A DNA stretch of 64,000 bases from assembly GCF_900220975.1 (NCBI RefSeq), contig NZ_OBQD01000004.1, positions 57,135 through 121,134 on the forward strand, in the 5' to 3' direction. The notes under the pieces are model-generated. The model had not been told where the DNA came from, did not search any database, and saw nothing but the letters and a program-made list of their open reading frames with translations. Source of the DNA: Rhizobium subbaraonis (GTDB taxonomy: Bacteria > Pseudomonadota > Alphaproteobacteria > Rhizobiales > Rhizobiaceae). Positions 51,930 through 60,011 of this stretch are shown here, one piece after another. Position numbers and translations under genes: made by a program. How positions within the stretch are numbered: position 1 is the first letter of the stretch; each line of letters begins with the position of its first letter.

Positions 51930-52832
51930 CTATTTCCTGATCGTAACGCCGAACAGATGCTTCGCCATGAACTCGGTGAACGCAGTCAGCTTCGGTGAGG
52001 GATATCGGGTCGAGGGCCAGAGCAATCGGAACGTCCCCGCATTCGCGGTGTGCTCTTCGAGAATCTGAACCAGCCTTCCGGCCTCGATGTATCGCGCCAC
52101 CACGAAATCCGGCAGGCAGGCGATGCCAATGCCCTGTTCGGCCAGAGACAGCAGCGGTTCGATAGTGCTCGCCACCAACGTCGCAGGAAGCTCAATGTCC
52201 AACGCCCCTCCATCGGCATGGAGCGGCCACCGTTCAAGTTTGCCGGTGCTCGGAAACTTGTGGTGCAGGCAGCTATGGTCCAAGAGATTGGCAGGCGTCT
52301 GCGGCGTGCCTCGGGCTTTCAAATAGCCAGGCGCAGCCACGATTTGGTGCCGGAACGTGCCGATAACACGGGTCATCAGACGCGAATCGCTGACCTCGCC
52401 GGTGCGGATCACCGCGTCGAACCCCTCATCAATGACATCCACGAGCCGATCCGTGAAATCAAGGTCCAGCTCAATCTCCGGGTAGGTGCGGACAAAAGCC
52501 CCGATTGCCGGCAGTAACAACATACCGACGAGCGGAAGGCTGACGCGCAGCTTTCCGCGTGGCGCTTCCTGGCGCTGCGACAGTTCCAACTCGGCGGCCT
52601 CGATTTCGCAGACGATGCGGCGGCAGCGTTCAAGAAACAGCACGCCCTCGGGGGTTAGCGTGATGCTGCGCGTGCTGCGATGGAAGAGGCGCACGCCGAG
52701 CCGATCTTCGAGCCGGGCGACCGCTTTGCCTATGGCGGAAGCGGACACGCCAAGCTGGCGGCCAGCAGCAACGAAACTGCGGGTTTCCGCCGCCTGCATG
52801 AACGCGCCTAGCCCGGCCATGTGATCCATCAT
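51930..52832 (-). CDS. LysR-family transcriptional regulator 1
   Basis: About 300 aa. N-terminal HTH (LGAFMQAAETRSFVAAGRQLG, then SASAIGKAVARLEDRLGVRLFHRS) and a periplasmic-binding-like effector domain from about 90. An ATG at 52844 lies only 1 nt from an 18-bp palindrome; GGAG after that codon is well spaced (6-9 nt) for the ATGs at 52832 or 52829, so these are preferred. Divergent from the MFS/MFS/luciferase-like oxidoreductase operon, which it probably controls in the normal LysR way. Effector unknown. Confidence 0.88.
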   Translation of the reverse strand: MMDHMAGLGAFMQAAETRSFVAAGRQLGVSASAIGKAVARLEDRLGVRLFHRSTRSITLTPEGVLFLERCRRIVCEIEAAELELSQRQEAPRGKLRVSLPLVGMLLLPAIGAFVRTYPEIELDLDFTDRLVDVIDEGFDAVIRTGEVSDSRLMTRVIGTFRHQIVAAPGYLKARGTPQTPANLLDHSCLHHKFPSTGKLERWPLHADGGALDIELPATLVASTIEPLLSLAEQGIGIACLPDFVVARYIEAGRLVQILEEHTANAGTFRLLWPSTRYPSPKLTAFTEFMAKHLFGVTIRK

Positions 52833-52845
52833 GCCAATCTCCATT

Positions 52846-52863
52846 GCGGACGCATATGTCCGC
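52846..52863. promoter_or_regulatory. Candidate LysR operator palindrome
   Basis: GCGGAC-gcatat-GTCCGC, a perfect 6-bp inverted repeat with a 6-nt AT-rich centre, just upstream of the likely lysR start and 152 bp from the first MFS codon. LysR proteins typically bind such sites in the shared divergent promoter. Confidence 0.5.
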
Positions 52864-53014
52864 TAAGAATGGAAATGTAGCCTGATTTTCTTTTCTCAGC
52901 ACGTCTTTATGTTTCCGCGAAATCAAACAGTCGGACCAAGACCAATCGCCTGAAGCAATCGTCGGACTCCGCCTGGCAAACCTTTCAACTGTCCTTGCAG
53001 ACGGAATCCTGACC

Positions 53015-54544
53015 GTGACGACAACAACCCTTGATGGATCCTCAGCCAGAAAATGGCTACTTCTGCTCTCCGCGTGCCTGACTGGCGTGCTGATCCCGCT
53101 TTGCTTCACCGGCCCGGCGGTTGTTCTGCCATCCGTGAACGAAGCGCTCGGCGGCACGGCCGTCCAGCTCAATTGGGTCATCAACGGTTATATCCTGACC
53201 TATGGCAGCGCGATGATGGCAGCGGGGAGCCTGACCGACATCTACGGCCGCAAGCGTGTCTGGCTGTCGGGGCTGGCGCTGTTCGCCGCCGCCACCATCG
53301 CCATTCCGTTTTCGCCGACCGTGATCTGGATGGATGTGTTCCGATTGATACAGGGTCTTGGAGGCGCTGCCGCATTCGCGGGGGCCATGTCGTCGCTGGC
53401 GCAGGAATATGATGGCCACGCCCGGACGCGGGTGTTCAGCTTGCTCGGCACAACCTTTGGCGTGGGTCTGGCCTTCGGCCCGCTCGCGGCTGGTGCGCTC
53501 GTGGATTCTCTGGGCTGGCAATGGGTGTTCCTGGCGACCGCCGCCATTGGCCTCCTTGGTTTCGTGATGGTTGCATGGTCGGCGCGGGAATCCCGCGATC
53601 CTAACGCCACAGGTCTGGACTGGCCGGGGGCCATCAGTTTTACGGCGGCTTTGGCCCTCTTCACCTACGCGGTGTTGCTGGCGCCGGAAGAAGGCTGGGG
53701 CAGCGCTGCGGTTGTCGGATCGCTGCTGGTCTCTGCCATTCTGTTCGCGGCTTTCATTGTCATCGAACGGCGCGTGGCGAGGCCGATGCTCGACCTGTCG
53801 CTGTTCGCTAGAGCCAAATTTGTCGGCGTGCAAATCCTCGCTGCATCGCCCGCCTTCTTCTATGTGACCCTCATCATTCTTCTGCCGGCCCGGTTCATCG
53901 GGATCGAGGGTCAGTCCGCACTCGATGCCGGGCGGCTGATGATTGCCTTGTCGGTGCCCTTGCTCGTCGTGCCTTTCTTGGCCGCCACTCTGGCCCGATG
54001 GGTAACGGCTGGCGTGCTGTCCGGCATCGGTCTCCTTATCACCGCACTTGGACTGGTGTGGCTGGCGCAGGCGCTGTCGGTGGGCAACGGCGCGTCGATC
54101 ATCCTGCCGATGGCCACTATCGGCATCGGCATCGGTCTGCCCTGGGGCCTGATGGATGGTCTTGCCGTCAGCGTGGTCGAAAAGGAACGCGCCGGTATGG
54201 CGACGGGCATCTTCAACGCGGTGCGCGTTTCGGCCGATGGCGTCGCCATCGCCATCGTCGGCGCGCTGCTGGCCGGGCTGATACAGTCCGGCTTGATCAG
54301 AATGTTCTCCGCCACGGCAACAAGCCATGACGGCATGATCGAGGCGGCGAACCGTATCGCCATGGGCGACCTCGCCGGTGCCACCACGATCCTGCCTGAT
54401 GTCGGACGCGCGCTGCTGGTTCAGAGCTACGACAACGCTTTCCAGATGCAGCTTTACATCCTCGCTGCGGCCAGTGTTGTGACAGCGCTGATCGTTTTCG
54501 CACTGCTCGGACGTGTCCGGACACATGACGAGGATGGCGCATGA
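53015..54544 (+). CDS. MFS exporter, DHA2 (14-helix) type
   Basis: 509-aa inner-membrane drug/proton antiporter-like protein. GTG start. Family features: the first helix LLLLSACLTGVLIPLCFTGPA, motif A GSLTDIYGRKRVWLSG (helices 2-3), motif C-like GPLAAGALVDSLGWQWVF (helix 5), about 14 hydrophobic segments. It would export a small toxic compound. ATGA at its end leads into the next MFS gene, so the two are coupled. The substrate is unknown; a link to the luciferase-like oxidoreductase further down is suggested by position. Confidence 0.87.
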   Translation: MTTTTLDGSSARKWLLLLSACLTGVLIPLCFTGPAVVLPSVNEALGGTAVQLNWVINGYILTYGSAMMAAGSLTDIYGRKRVWLSGLALFAAATIAIPFSPTVIWMDVFRLIQGLGGAAAFAGAMSSLAQEYDGHARTRVFSLLGTTFGVGLAFGPLAAGALVDSLGWQWVFLATAAIGLLGFVMVAWSARESRDPNATGLDWPGAISFTAALALFTYAVLLAPEEGWGSAAVVGSLLVSAILFAAFIVIERRVARPMLDLSLFARAKFVGVQILAASPAFFYVTLIILLPARFIGIEGQSALDAGRLMIALSVPLLVVPFLAATLARWVTAGVLSGIGLLITALGLVWLAQALSVGNGASIILPMATIGIGIGLPWGLMDGLAVSVVEKERAGMATGIFNAVRVSADGVAIAIVGALLAGLIQSGLIRMFSATATSHDGMIEAANRIAMGDLAGATTILPDVGRALLVQSYDNAFQMQLYILAAASVVTALIVFALLGRVRTHDEDGA

Positions 54545-55763
54545 CCATCGCTTCGTCATCCTCCACGGCAAAAAAAACGATAGATCGGTCTGGCGTATGT
54601 GGGCGGCGGCGTGGATCGTCACCGCGATATTCATTCTTTCCAACTCCGCGACGCCACTCTACGTCCGCTGGCAGTCCAGCATCGACTTTTCCTCGACCAT
54701 GCTGACGGCGATCTTTGCCGCATACATCCTCGGGCTTCTCCTGACTCTTCTGGTCGTCGGACAGCTATCCGACCGCTTCGGACGCAGGCCCGTCCTCGTG
54801 CCCGGCTTGGCCGCCGCGATCATAGCATGTCTGCTCTTTGCCGGCGCGCAATCGGTAATCATGTTGCTGATCGCAAGATTCCTGTCCGGCATCGCGGTCG
54901 GCGCGGCGGTGTCGGCGGGCATGGCGTCCGTCGTCGATCTGGGCGGACCGGATCGGCGGCGGCAAGCATCGTTGCTCGCTTCGGTCTCGATGGTCCTCGG
55001 CGCGGGCCTCGGCCCGCTGCTGGCCGGTAGTCTCGCGCTTGCGCTGCCCGAACCGATCCTGCCGATCTTCGGCGCCGAACTCGCGATCCTTGCCAGCGCG
55101 ACGCTATTGGTATTCCTCCTGCCGCTGCGAGAGGGCACGCCCACGGCCAGCGCTGCATGGCGGCTGCGTTTGCCGAGCGTTCCACAGCCCAACCGCCGAC
55201 ACCTTGCCTTCGGCATCGCCGTGTTCGGGCCGGGGATCACCGCCACATCGTTCGTGCTGTCGCTCGGCCCTTCGCTGCTCTCCCGCCTGATCGGCGTGGC
55301 AAGCCCGCTGATCGCTGGCGCCATGGCCTGCGGGATGTTCCTGACGGCGACGGGCGTGCAATTCCTCGCTCGCAGCCGTCCCGTGCGCACGATCTTCCTG
55401 CTCGGCGCGAGCGCGACCGTGCTGTCCATGGTCGGGATCGGGATCGCCGTCGCGGCTTCCAGTGCCGTGGCCCTGATCGTCGCGGCGCTGCTCGCCGGTA
55501 GCGGCCAGGGTCTCGGTCAACTCGGCGGGCTGACGCTTATCGGGCTGCATGTCCCTGCCGAACGCCGCGCCGAAGCCAACGCCGTCCTCAACATCGGCGG
55601 CTATATCCCCGCCGGCCTCATGCCGATGGCGACGGGCCTGGTCATTGATCGAGCCGGACTGGCAACGGGCGCGATCTGCTTCGCCGTCGCTCTCGCAGTC
55701 ATTGCCGTCGCCGGGGGCTTCTTCGTCGGCCGCAATCTGGCCGAGGCGGAGGATCAGCCATGA
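54534..55763 (+). CDS. MFS transporter, 12-helix type, with doubtful 5' end
   Basis: About 400 aa. Motif A GQLSDRFGRRPVLVPG, motif C GAGLGPLLAGSLALALPEP, twelve hydrophobic segments; a sugar-efflux/DHA1-like exporter. The intact frame has only weak starts (54513 GTG, 54525, 54534 or 54597). A better-placed ATG at 54541 overlaps the previous stop (ATGA) with GAGG 7 nt upstream, but is in another frame that meets this one only by a +1 insertion or -1 slip at the A8 run 54570-54577. The 3' end overlaps the next gene by 4 nt. Substrate unknown. Confidence 0.82.
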   Translation: MAHDHRFVILHGKKNDRSVWRMWAAAWIVTAIFILSNSATPLYVRWQSSIDFSSTMLTAIFAAYILGLLLTLLVVGQLSDRFGRRPVLVPGLAAAIIACLLFAGAQSVIMLLIARFLSGIAVGAAVSAGMASVVDLGGPDRRRQASLLASVSMVLGAGLGPLLAGSLALALPEPILPIFGAELAILASATLLVFLLPLREGTPTASAAWRLRLPSVPQPNRRHLAFGIAVFGPGITATSFVLSLGPSLLSRLIGVASPLIAGAMACGMFLTATGVQFLARSRPVRTIFLLGASATVLSMVGIGIAVAASSAVALIVAALLAGSGQGLGQLGGLTLIGLHVPAERRAEANAVLNIGGYIPAGLMPMATGLVIDRAGLATGAICFAVALAVIAVAGGFFVGRNLAEAEDQP

Positions 55764-56755
55764 GCCGCCCGGAAGCGAATCTTGATTGGAAGCGGCCGGC
55801 AGGAATCGAAGATCACGCCGCATACAATCGCCTGTTCCAGCCCGGGCGGCTGACGTTCGGCTTCATGGCGCCGCTCGAAGGCTATCCATCCTCGCCGGGG
55901 CCGACGCTGCGGGATCGTACGGCAATGGTGCGGAAGGCCGACGAACTCGGCTTCTCCGCCATCTGGCTGCGTGATGTTCCGTTTCTCGACCCCGGATTTG
56001 GCGACATCGGGCAGGTCATCGACCCGATGGTGTATGCGGGCTGGCTGACAGCGCAGACGAAAAGCATCACAATCGGCACGGCAGGCATCGTGCTCCCTCT
56101 GCGCGATCCCCTGATTGTCGCCAAACAGGCGGCAAGCGTCGATCAGCTATCCCATGGTCGCTTGCTGCTCGGCGTGTCCACGGGCGACCGCCCGGCTGAA
56201 TATCCGACCTTCGGACTGCCGTTCGACAACAGTGCGGAACGATTCCGCGATGCTCTGTCCATGATCCGGGCGTCCACGGAAAGCGACTTCGGCATCTTTC
56301 AGTCACAGCACTATGGTCGTCTCGACGGCAGCCTCAACCTTGTGCCCAAGCCGGTCGGCGCGCGCCTGCCGCTGATCGCGATTGGTCGGGCCGGCCAAGA
56401 CATCGCCTGGCTTGCCGCCAACATGGACGGCTGGATTTGGCACCTAAGCGATTTCGGGCGGCTCCCGGAGGTCATCGGCAGATGGCGTGCAGCCACACCG
56501 GACGCCGTCTTCAAACCTTACGGATATGGCACCTTCTTCGATCTCGACTCTGACCCCAATGCCTCGTTGCAGTTCGTGCGAGGCATCCGCATCGGTCGCC
56601 GCGCGCTGGTTGAACTATGGAAACGGCAACAGGACGAAGGTGTCTCCCATGTCGCCCTTAATCTCAAACCACTCCGGCGACCAATGGATGAAGTGCTCGA
56701 CGAGTTGGCCGAGCACGTTCTTCCCCATTTCCCGGCGGCGGCGATTGGGCCATGA
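55760..56755 (+). CDS. Luciferase-like (LLM) flavin-dependent oxidoreductase
   Basis: 331 aa TIM-barrel of the bacterial-luciferase/F420-or-FMN class. The order YNRLFQPGRLTFGFMAPLE, LGFSAIWLRDVPFLDPGFGD, GTAGIVLPLRDPLIVAKQAASVDQLSHGRLLLGVSTGDRP resembles the luciferase-type BA3436 subfamily. FMN or F420 use is undecided; the window shows no F420 genes. The ATG overlaps the preceding MFS stop by 4 nt and the next LysR begins 3 nt after its stop, so the cluster is one transcript. A monooxygenase that alters a small organic compound exported by the MFS pair is a plausible, untested reading. Confidence 0.87.
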   Translation: MSRPEANLDWKRPAGIEDHAAYNRLFQPGRLTFGFMAPLEGYPSSPGPTLRDRTAMVRKADELGFSAIWLRDVPFLDPGFGDIGQVIDPMVYAGWLTAQTKSITIGTAGIVLPLRDPLIVAKQAASVDQLSHGRLLLGVSTGDRPAEYPTFGLPFDNSAERFRDALSMIRASTESDFGIFQSQHYGRLDGSLNLVPKPVGARLPLIAIGRAGQDIAWLAANMDGWIWHLSDFGRLPEVIGRWRAATPDAVFKPYGYGTFFDLDSDPNASLQFVRGIRIGRRALVELWKRQQDEGVSHVALNLKPLRRPMDEVLDELAEHVLPHFPAAAIGP

Positions 56756-56758
56756 CCC

Positions 56759-57736
56759 ATGCGTCGCCGGCAAGTTCATAAGCGGGGTAGCGTAAAGCAG
56801 CCGACGACGATCGAGCATACGCTTTTGCGTTGCGGGCGCTTTCCAATGGTCGCCCTGATCCAGACATTGGCCGTAGCCGAGTGTCTCAGCTTCCATCGCG
56901 CAGCGCGAATGCTCAGCACCAGCCAGTCGAGTGTCAGCCAGCGGATCAGGGCGCTTGAGGAAGACCTTGGCGTCGTTCTTTTCGATCGCAACACGCGCGG
57001 CGTCCGGCTGACCGAAGCAGGTCGCCATTTTGTCGATCAGATCAGTGATGCCCTCGGTATAATCGACTTCGCAATTATTACAGCCGGGATGCAGGCGCGC
57101 GGCGAGGAAGGCAACCTACGCATCGGGGTCCATGCCCTCACGCCGGGTTGCTTCCTCGACCGTCTGTTCGAGCATTTCCACACCGAGCATCCGTGCATTC
57201 GCCTGGACATCGCCGAATGCACGGCGCGCGAAGCCCAGATCATGTTGCGTGAAAGCAGGCTGGATCTCGCCTTCATGGCCTGCACCCACGAAATCCACGA
57301 CCTCAGCTCCCGAGTAATCTGGCGCGACCGTCTGATGGTCGCCCTGTCGGCCGGGCATCCGCTGGCAGCACTATCGGAAGTGGGATGGCGGCAACTTGCA
57401 CAGGAAACATTTCTCATCCGCTATAGCGGCACAGGACCGCAGGTTCTCGATCTGATCCTGCTACGCTCCGCCGGAAAATGGCCGACACCGGCAATCCGCC
57501 GCGTCGATGTGGGCCGCAGCGCACTCTTGTCGATGATCGCAGCCGGGCATGGTGTCTCGCTCTTCGCCGAGGAAGGCGCAGCCTTCAACATGGCGAACGT
57601 CGTCTTCCTGCCGGTCCACGACGAGCCTGACGCCATCGCCTTCTCGGCCGTCTGGTTGCCCGGAAATCGCGATCCCGCGATCGTCAAGTTGCTTGCTCTG
57701 GCGATGGAGACAAACCGACACAGCACGCAGGGCTAA
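56759..57736 (+). CDS. LysR-family transcriptional regulator 2
   Basis: 325 aa as the full open frame; the HTH starts late (VALIQTLAVAECLSFHRAARML, then STSQSSVSQRIRALEEDLGVVLFDRN), so a start at 56846 (about 296 aa) is also possible. Effector domain from about residue 115. It is the last gene of the MFS/MFS/LLM unit, on the opposite side from LysR 1. Two unlike LysR proteins bracketing one operon suggest two-signal control. The IS256 remnant begins about 40 nt after its stop. Confidence 0.87.
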   Translation: MRRRQVHKRGSVKQPTTIEHTLLRCGRFPMVALIQTLAVAECLSFHRAARMLSTSQSSVSQRIRALEEDLGVVLFDRNTRGVRLTEAGRHFVDQISDALGIIDFAIITAGMQARGEEGNLRIGVHALTPGCFLDRLFEHFHTEHPCIRLDIAECTAREAQIMLRESRLDLAFMACTHEIHDLSSRVIWRDRLMVALSAGHPLAALSEVGWRQLAQETFLIRYSGTGPQVLDLILLRSAGKWPTPAIRRVDVGRSALLSMIAAGHGVSLFAEEGAAFNMANVVFLPVHDEPDAIAFSAVWLPGNRDPAIVKLLALAMETNRHSTQG

Positions 57737-57777
57737 TTCGTAGCCCGGCCGCTGGCCACCTGCTCAGGAACAGCATG

Positions 57778-58198
57778 AGCTTTGCGTCATGGAAGGAACG
57801 CAAGCCGATCGCGAGCGCGCTGCGCGCTGTCTATCGTGCCGAGACGGCCGAGACCGGCCTGGCGGCGCTCGACGCGTTCGAGGCCGGCCATTGGGGCAAG
57901 CGGCATCCGGCGATCGCCCAGAGCTGGCGGCGTCACTGGGACCAGGTGATCCCGTTCTTCACCTTCCCGCAAGGCGTGCGCCGGATCATCTACACCACCA
58001 ACGCGATCGAGGCGCTCAACTCGAAGCTGCGCCGTGCCGTGCGAACCCGCGGCCACCTCCCCGGTGACGATGCCGCGATGAAGCTACTATACCTCCGTCC
58101 TCAACAAGGCGGCCGAGGAATGGAAACGGCCGCCGCGCGAGTGGTCGGAGGCAAAAACCCAGTTCGCCGTGATCTTCGGCGAACGGTTCGTCATCTGA
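57778..58198 (+). pseudogene. IS256-family transposase remnant, 3' part, frameshifted
   Basis: Reads ALRAVYRAETAETGLAALDA, FEAGHWGKRHPAIAQSWRRH, then FPQGVRRIIYTTNAIEALNS, the C-terminal part of IS256 transposases (Mutator-type, ending with the YTTNAIE motif). The frame shifts near 58085: the last part (NKAAEEWKRPPREWSEAKTQ, then FAVIFGERFVI and stop) is in another frame. The N-terminal two thirds are absent. Confidence 0.85.
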
Positions 58199-58245
58199 TG
58201 ACGATAACCGGCCCCGCGCACAAAATTACTGATAGTCCCATCCGT

Positions 58246-58459
58246 AGGATAACGCCAAGGCCGAGAGCTTCGTGAAACGCTCAAGGTCGGGGCTGTCTAT
58301 CCGATGGCCTACGAGATTTTCGAAGACATCACTGCCGACCTTACGCGCTTCATCGATCAGGGCTACAACGCCAGCCGATTGCACTCTGCGCTCGGCTATC
58401 TCAGTCCGCAGCAGTTCGAGGATCAACACGCCCGGCTCACAGTCAAATCCGTAGCCTGA
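58246..58459 (+). pseudogene. IS3-family OrfB (integrase core) remnant, frameshifted
   Basis: Opens DNAKAESFV, then after a one-base deletion near 58276 continues in a different frame as [40 protein letters not shown] and [12 protein letters not shown], the tail of IS3-group transposases with the catalytic-Glu region. Only about 70 codons remain. Junction with the IS256 remnant is near 58200-58246. Confidence 0.85.
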
Positions 58460-58562
58460 TCCTGTCTACCCGCAGGGGCGCACTCCAGAACTGGGCTACG
58501 ACAGCGGCTTGACCAGCGTTGCCTCAGATCCACTCTTTTGCACTTCCCGGCCCTCAACTCGC

Positions 58563-59540
58563 TTACGGCCTCAGCAAGACCTTGCCTTTACGGGCCGGCT
58601 GCAAGCTGGCCGCAGCGGCCTGGGCGGCATCGGCGAGGTCGTAGACGGCCTCCACTGGCAGCAGCAGCTCACCGGCCAGCGTACGCTGCAAGAGTTCACC
58701 CACCAGGCGACGTTTGTCGTCCGCCGACATGGCCAGGCTAACCTTGCTGCCCCAGAAGCCCTTGACCGTGGCCTGCTTGAAGATGAGCGAGCCGGAGTCG
58801 ATTTGCATCGGCTCTCCAGCCATCGTGCCGAAGGAAACGAGTGTCCCGCCTTCGCCCAGCAATCCCAACAACGCCGCGCTGGCGGCGCCACCAATGGAAT
58901 CGATTCCCGCGCGCGCCAGCCCGGAGCCAAGAATGGCGCGGGCAATTTCCTGCCACTCGGGCTGCGCGGTGGAAACGACATGATCAATGCCCAGGGCCGC
59001 CAGTTCATCCACACCAGCATCACGGCGCACCAGATTGAGCACATTTATTCCACGCGCGGCGGCCAGCATCGCCAAGGTTTTGCCGACCGCACCATTGGCC
59101 GCGTTCTGGACGATCCACTGACCCTGGTCGACCTCGAGGAACTCCAGCAGCATCAACGCGCTCAGGGGCATGGCAATGAGCTGCGCCGCGGTTTCGTCCG
59201 GGATGGCTTCCGGCATCGGTACCAGCAGCCGTGCGGGGGCAAGGAAATATTCTGCCCAGGTGCCATGCACCGAAGCAACAGCTACCCGCTGGCCGTTGGA
59301 GACGCCTTCGACGTCATCGCCAAGCGCATCTACGATGCCAACCGCCTCGCTGCCGCCAATTGCGGGGAGTTCCGGCCTATAGCCGTAGCGGCCCCGGATC
59401 GTCCACAGGTCGTGGTTGTGAATCGGCGCAAGCGTGGTCTTGACGCGGACTTCGCCTGGTCCGGGTTGCGGTATCGGACGGTCGCCGAGTTCGAGGACTT
59501 CGGCGGGTTCGCCGAATGCAGTATGGATGGCGCTGCGCAT
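58563..59540 (-). CDS. MDR-family zinc-type alcohol dehydrogenase / quinone oxidoreductase-like protein
   Basis: 325 aa medium-chain reductase: N-terminal GroES-like domain (GPGEVRVKTTLAPIHNHDLW) and Rossmann domain with nucleotide loop VQNAANGAVGKTLAMLA. No clear structural-zinc Cys cluster, so closer to the quinone/enoyl reductase branch (MECR, QorA-like). It would reduce quinones or alkenals with NADPH. Last gene of the TetR-led operon, 16 nt after ohr. The reducing role on electrophiles is inferred from context. Confidence 0.85.
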   Translation of the reverse strand: MRSAIHTAFGEPAEVLELGDRPIPQPGPGEVRVKTTLAPIHNHDLWTIRGRYGYRPELPAIGGSEAVGIVDALGDDVEGVSNGQRVAVASVHGTWAEYFLAPARLLVPMPEAIPDETAAQLIAMPLSALMLLEFLEVDQGQWIVQNAANGAVGKTLAMLAAARGINVLNLVRRDAGVDELAALGIDHVVSTAQPEWQEIARAILGSGLARAGIDSIGGAASAALLGLLGEGGTLVSFGTMAGEPMQIDSGSLIFKQATVKGFWGSKVSLAMSADDKRRLVGELLQRTLAGELLLPVEAVYDLADAAQAAAASLQPARKGKVLLRP

Positions 59541-59556
59541 GCTGGTTTTCTCCTGT

Positions 59557-59967
59557 TCAGGCTACGGATACGTGCAGGCGCACCTCGATGTTGCCGCGCG
59601 TGGCATTTGAATACGGGCACACCTGGTGGGTGGCTTCCACCAGCTTGCGTGCGGCCGATTGGTCCAGTCCATGGACTTCCACATGCAAGTCCACGTCCAG
59701 CGCGTAACCGCCGGCGGCGGTCTGGCCAATGCCCACTTCCACCGAGGTGCGTGTGGCGGTCGGCGCCAGTCCCAATTGCTTGGCGGCCACGGGCAATGCG
59801 TTGTCGAAGCAGGCGGCGTAGCCCATCGCAAAAAGCTGCTCGGGGTTGGCTCCGGTCTTGCCGGAGCCGGGCATGGCCATGTCCAGTGCGAGGCTGCCGT
59901 CGTCCAGCGCGGTACGGCCGGAACGGCCGCCGGTGGCGGTAGCGCGGGTTTTGTAGAAAATCTTCAT
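59557..59967 (-). CDS. ohr: Organic hydroperoxide resistance protein (Ohr/OsmC)
   Basis: Thiol peroxidase that reduces organic peroxides. 136 aa. Both reactive cysteines are present: Cys53 in GYAACFDNAL and Cys117 in HQVCPYSNATRGN; the Ohr-type NPEQLFAMGYAACF and N-terminal FYKTRATATGGRSG are typical. Between the aldehyde dehydrogenase (44 nt) and the MDR gene (16 nt). The usual MarR-type OhrR is absent; control by the TetR upstream is likely. Confidence 0.92.
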   Translation of the reverse strand: MKIFYKTRATATGGRSGRTALDDGSLALDMAMPGSGKTGANPEQLFAMGYAACFDNALPVAAKQLGLAPTATRTSVEVGIGQTAAGGYALDVDLHVEVHGLDQSAARKLVEATHQVCPYSNATRGNIEVRLHVSVA

Positions 59968-60011
59968 GATTGGCTCCTGTTGAACGAGAACGACGACACA
60001 AAGCGAGTGCG

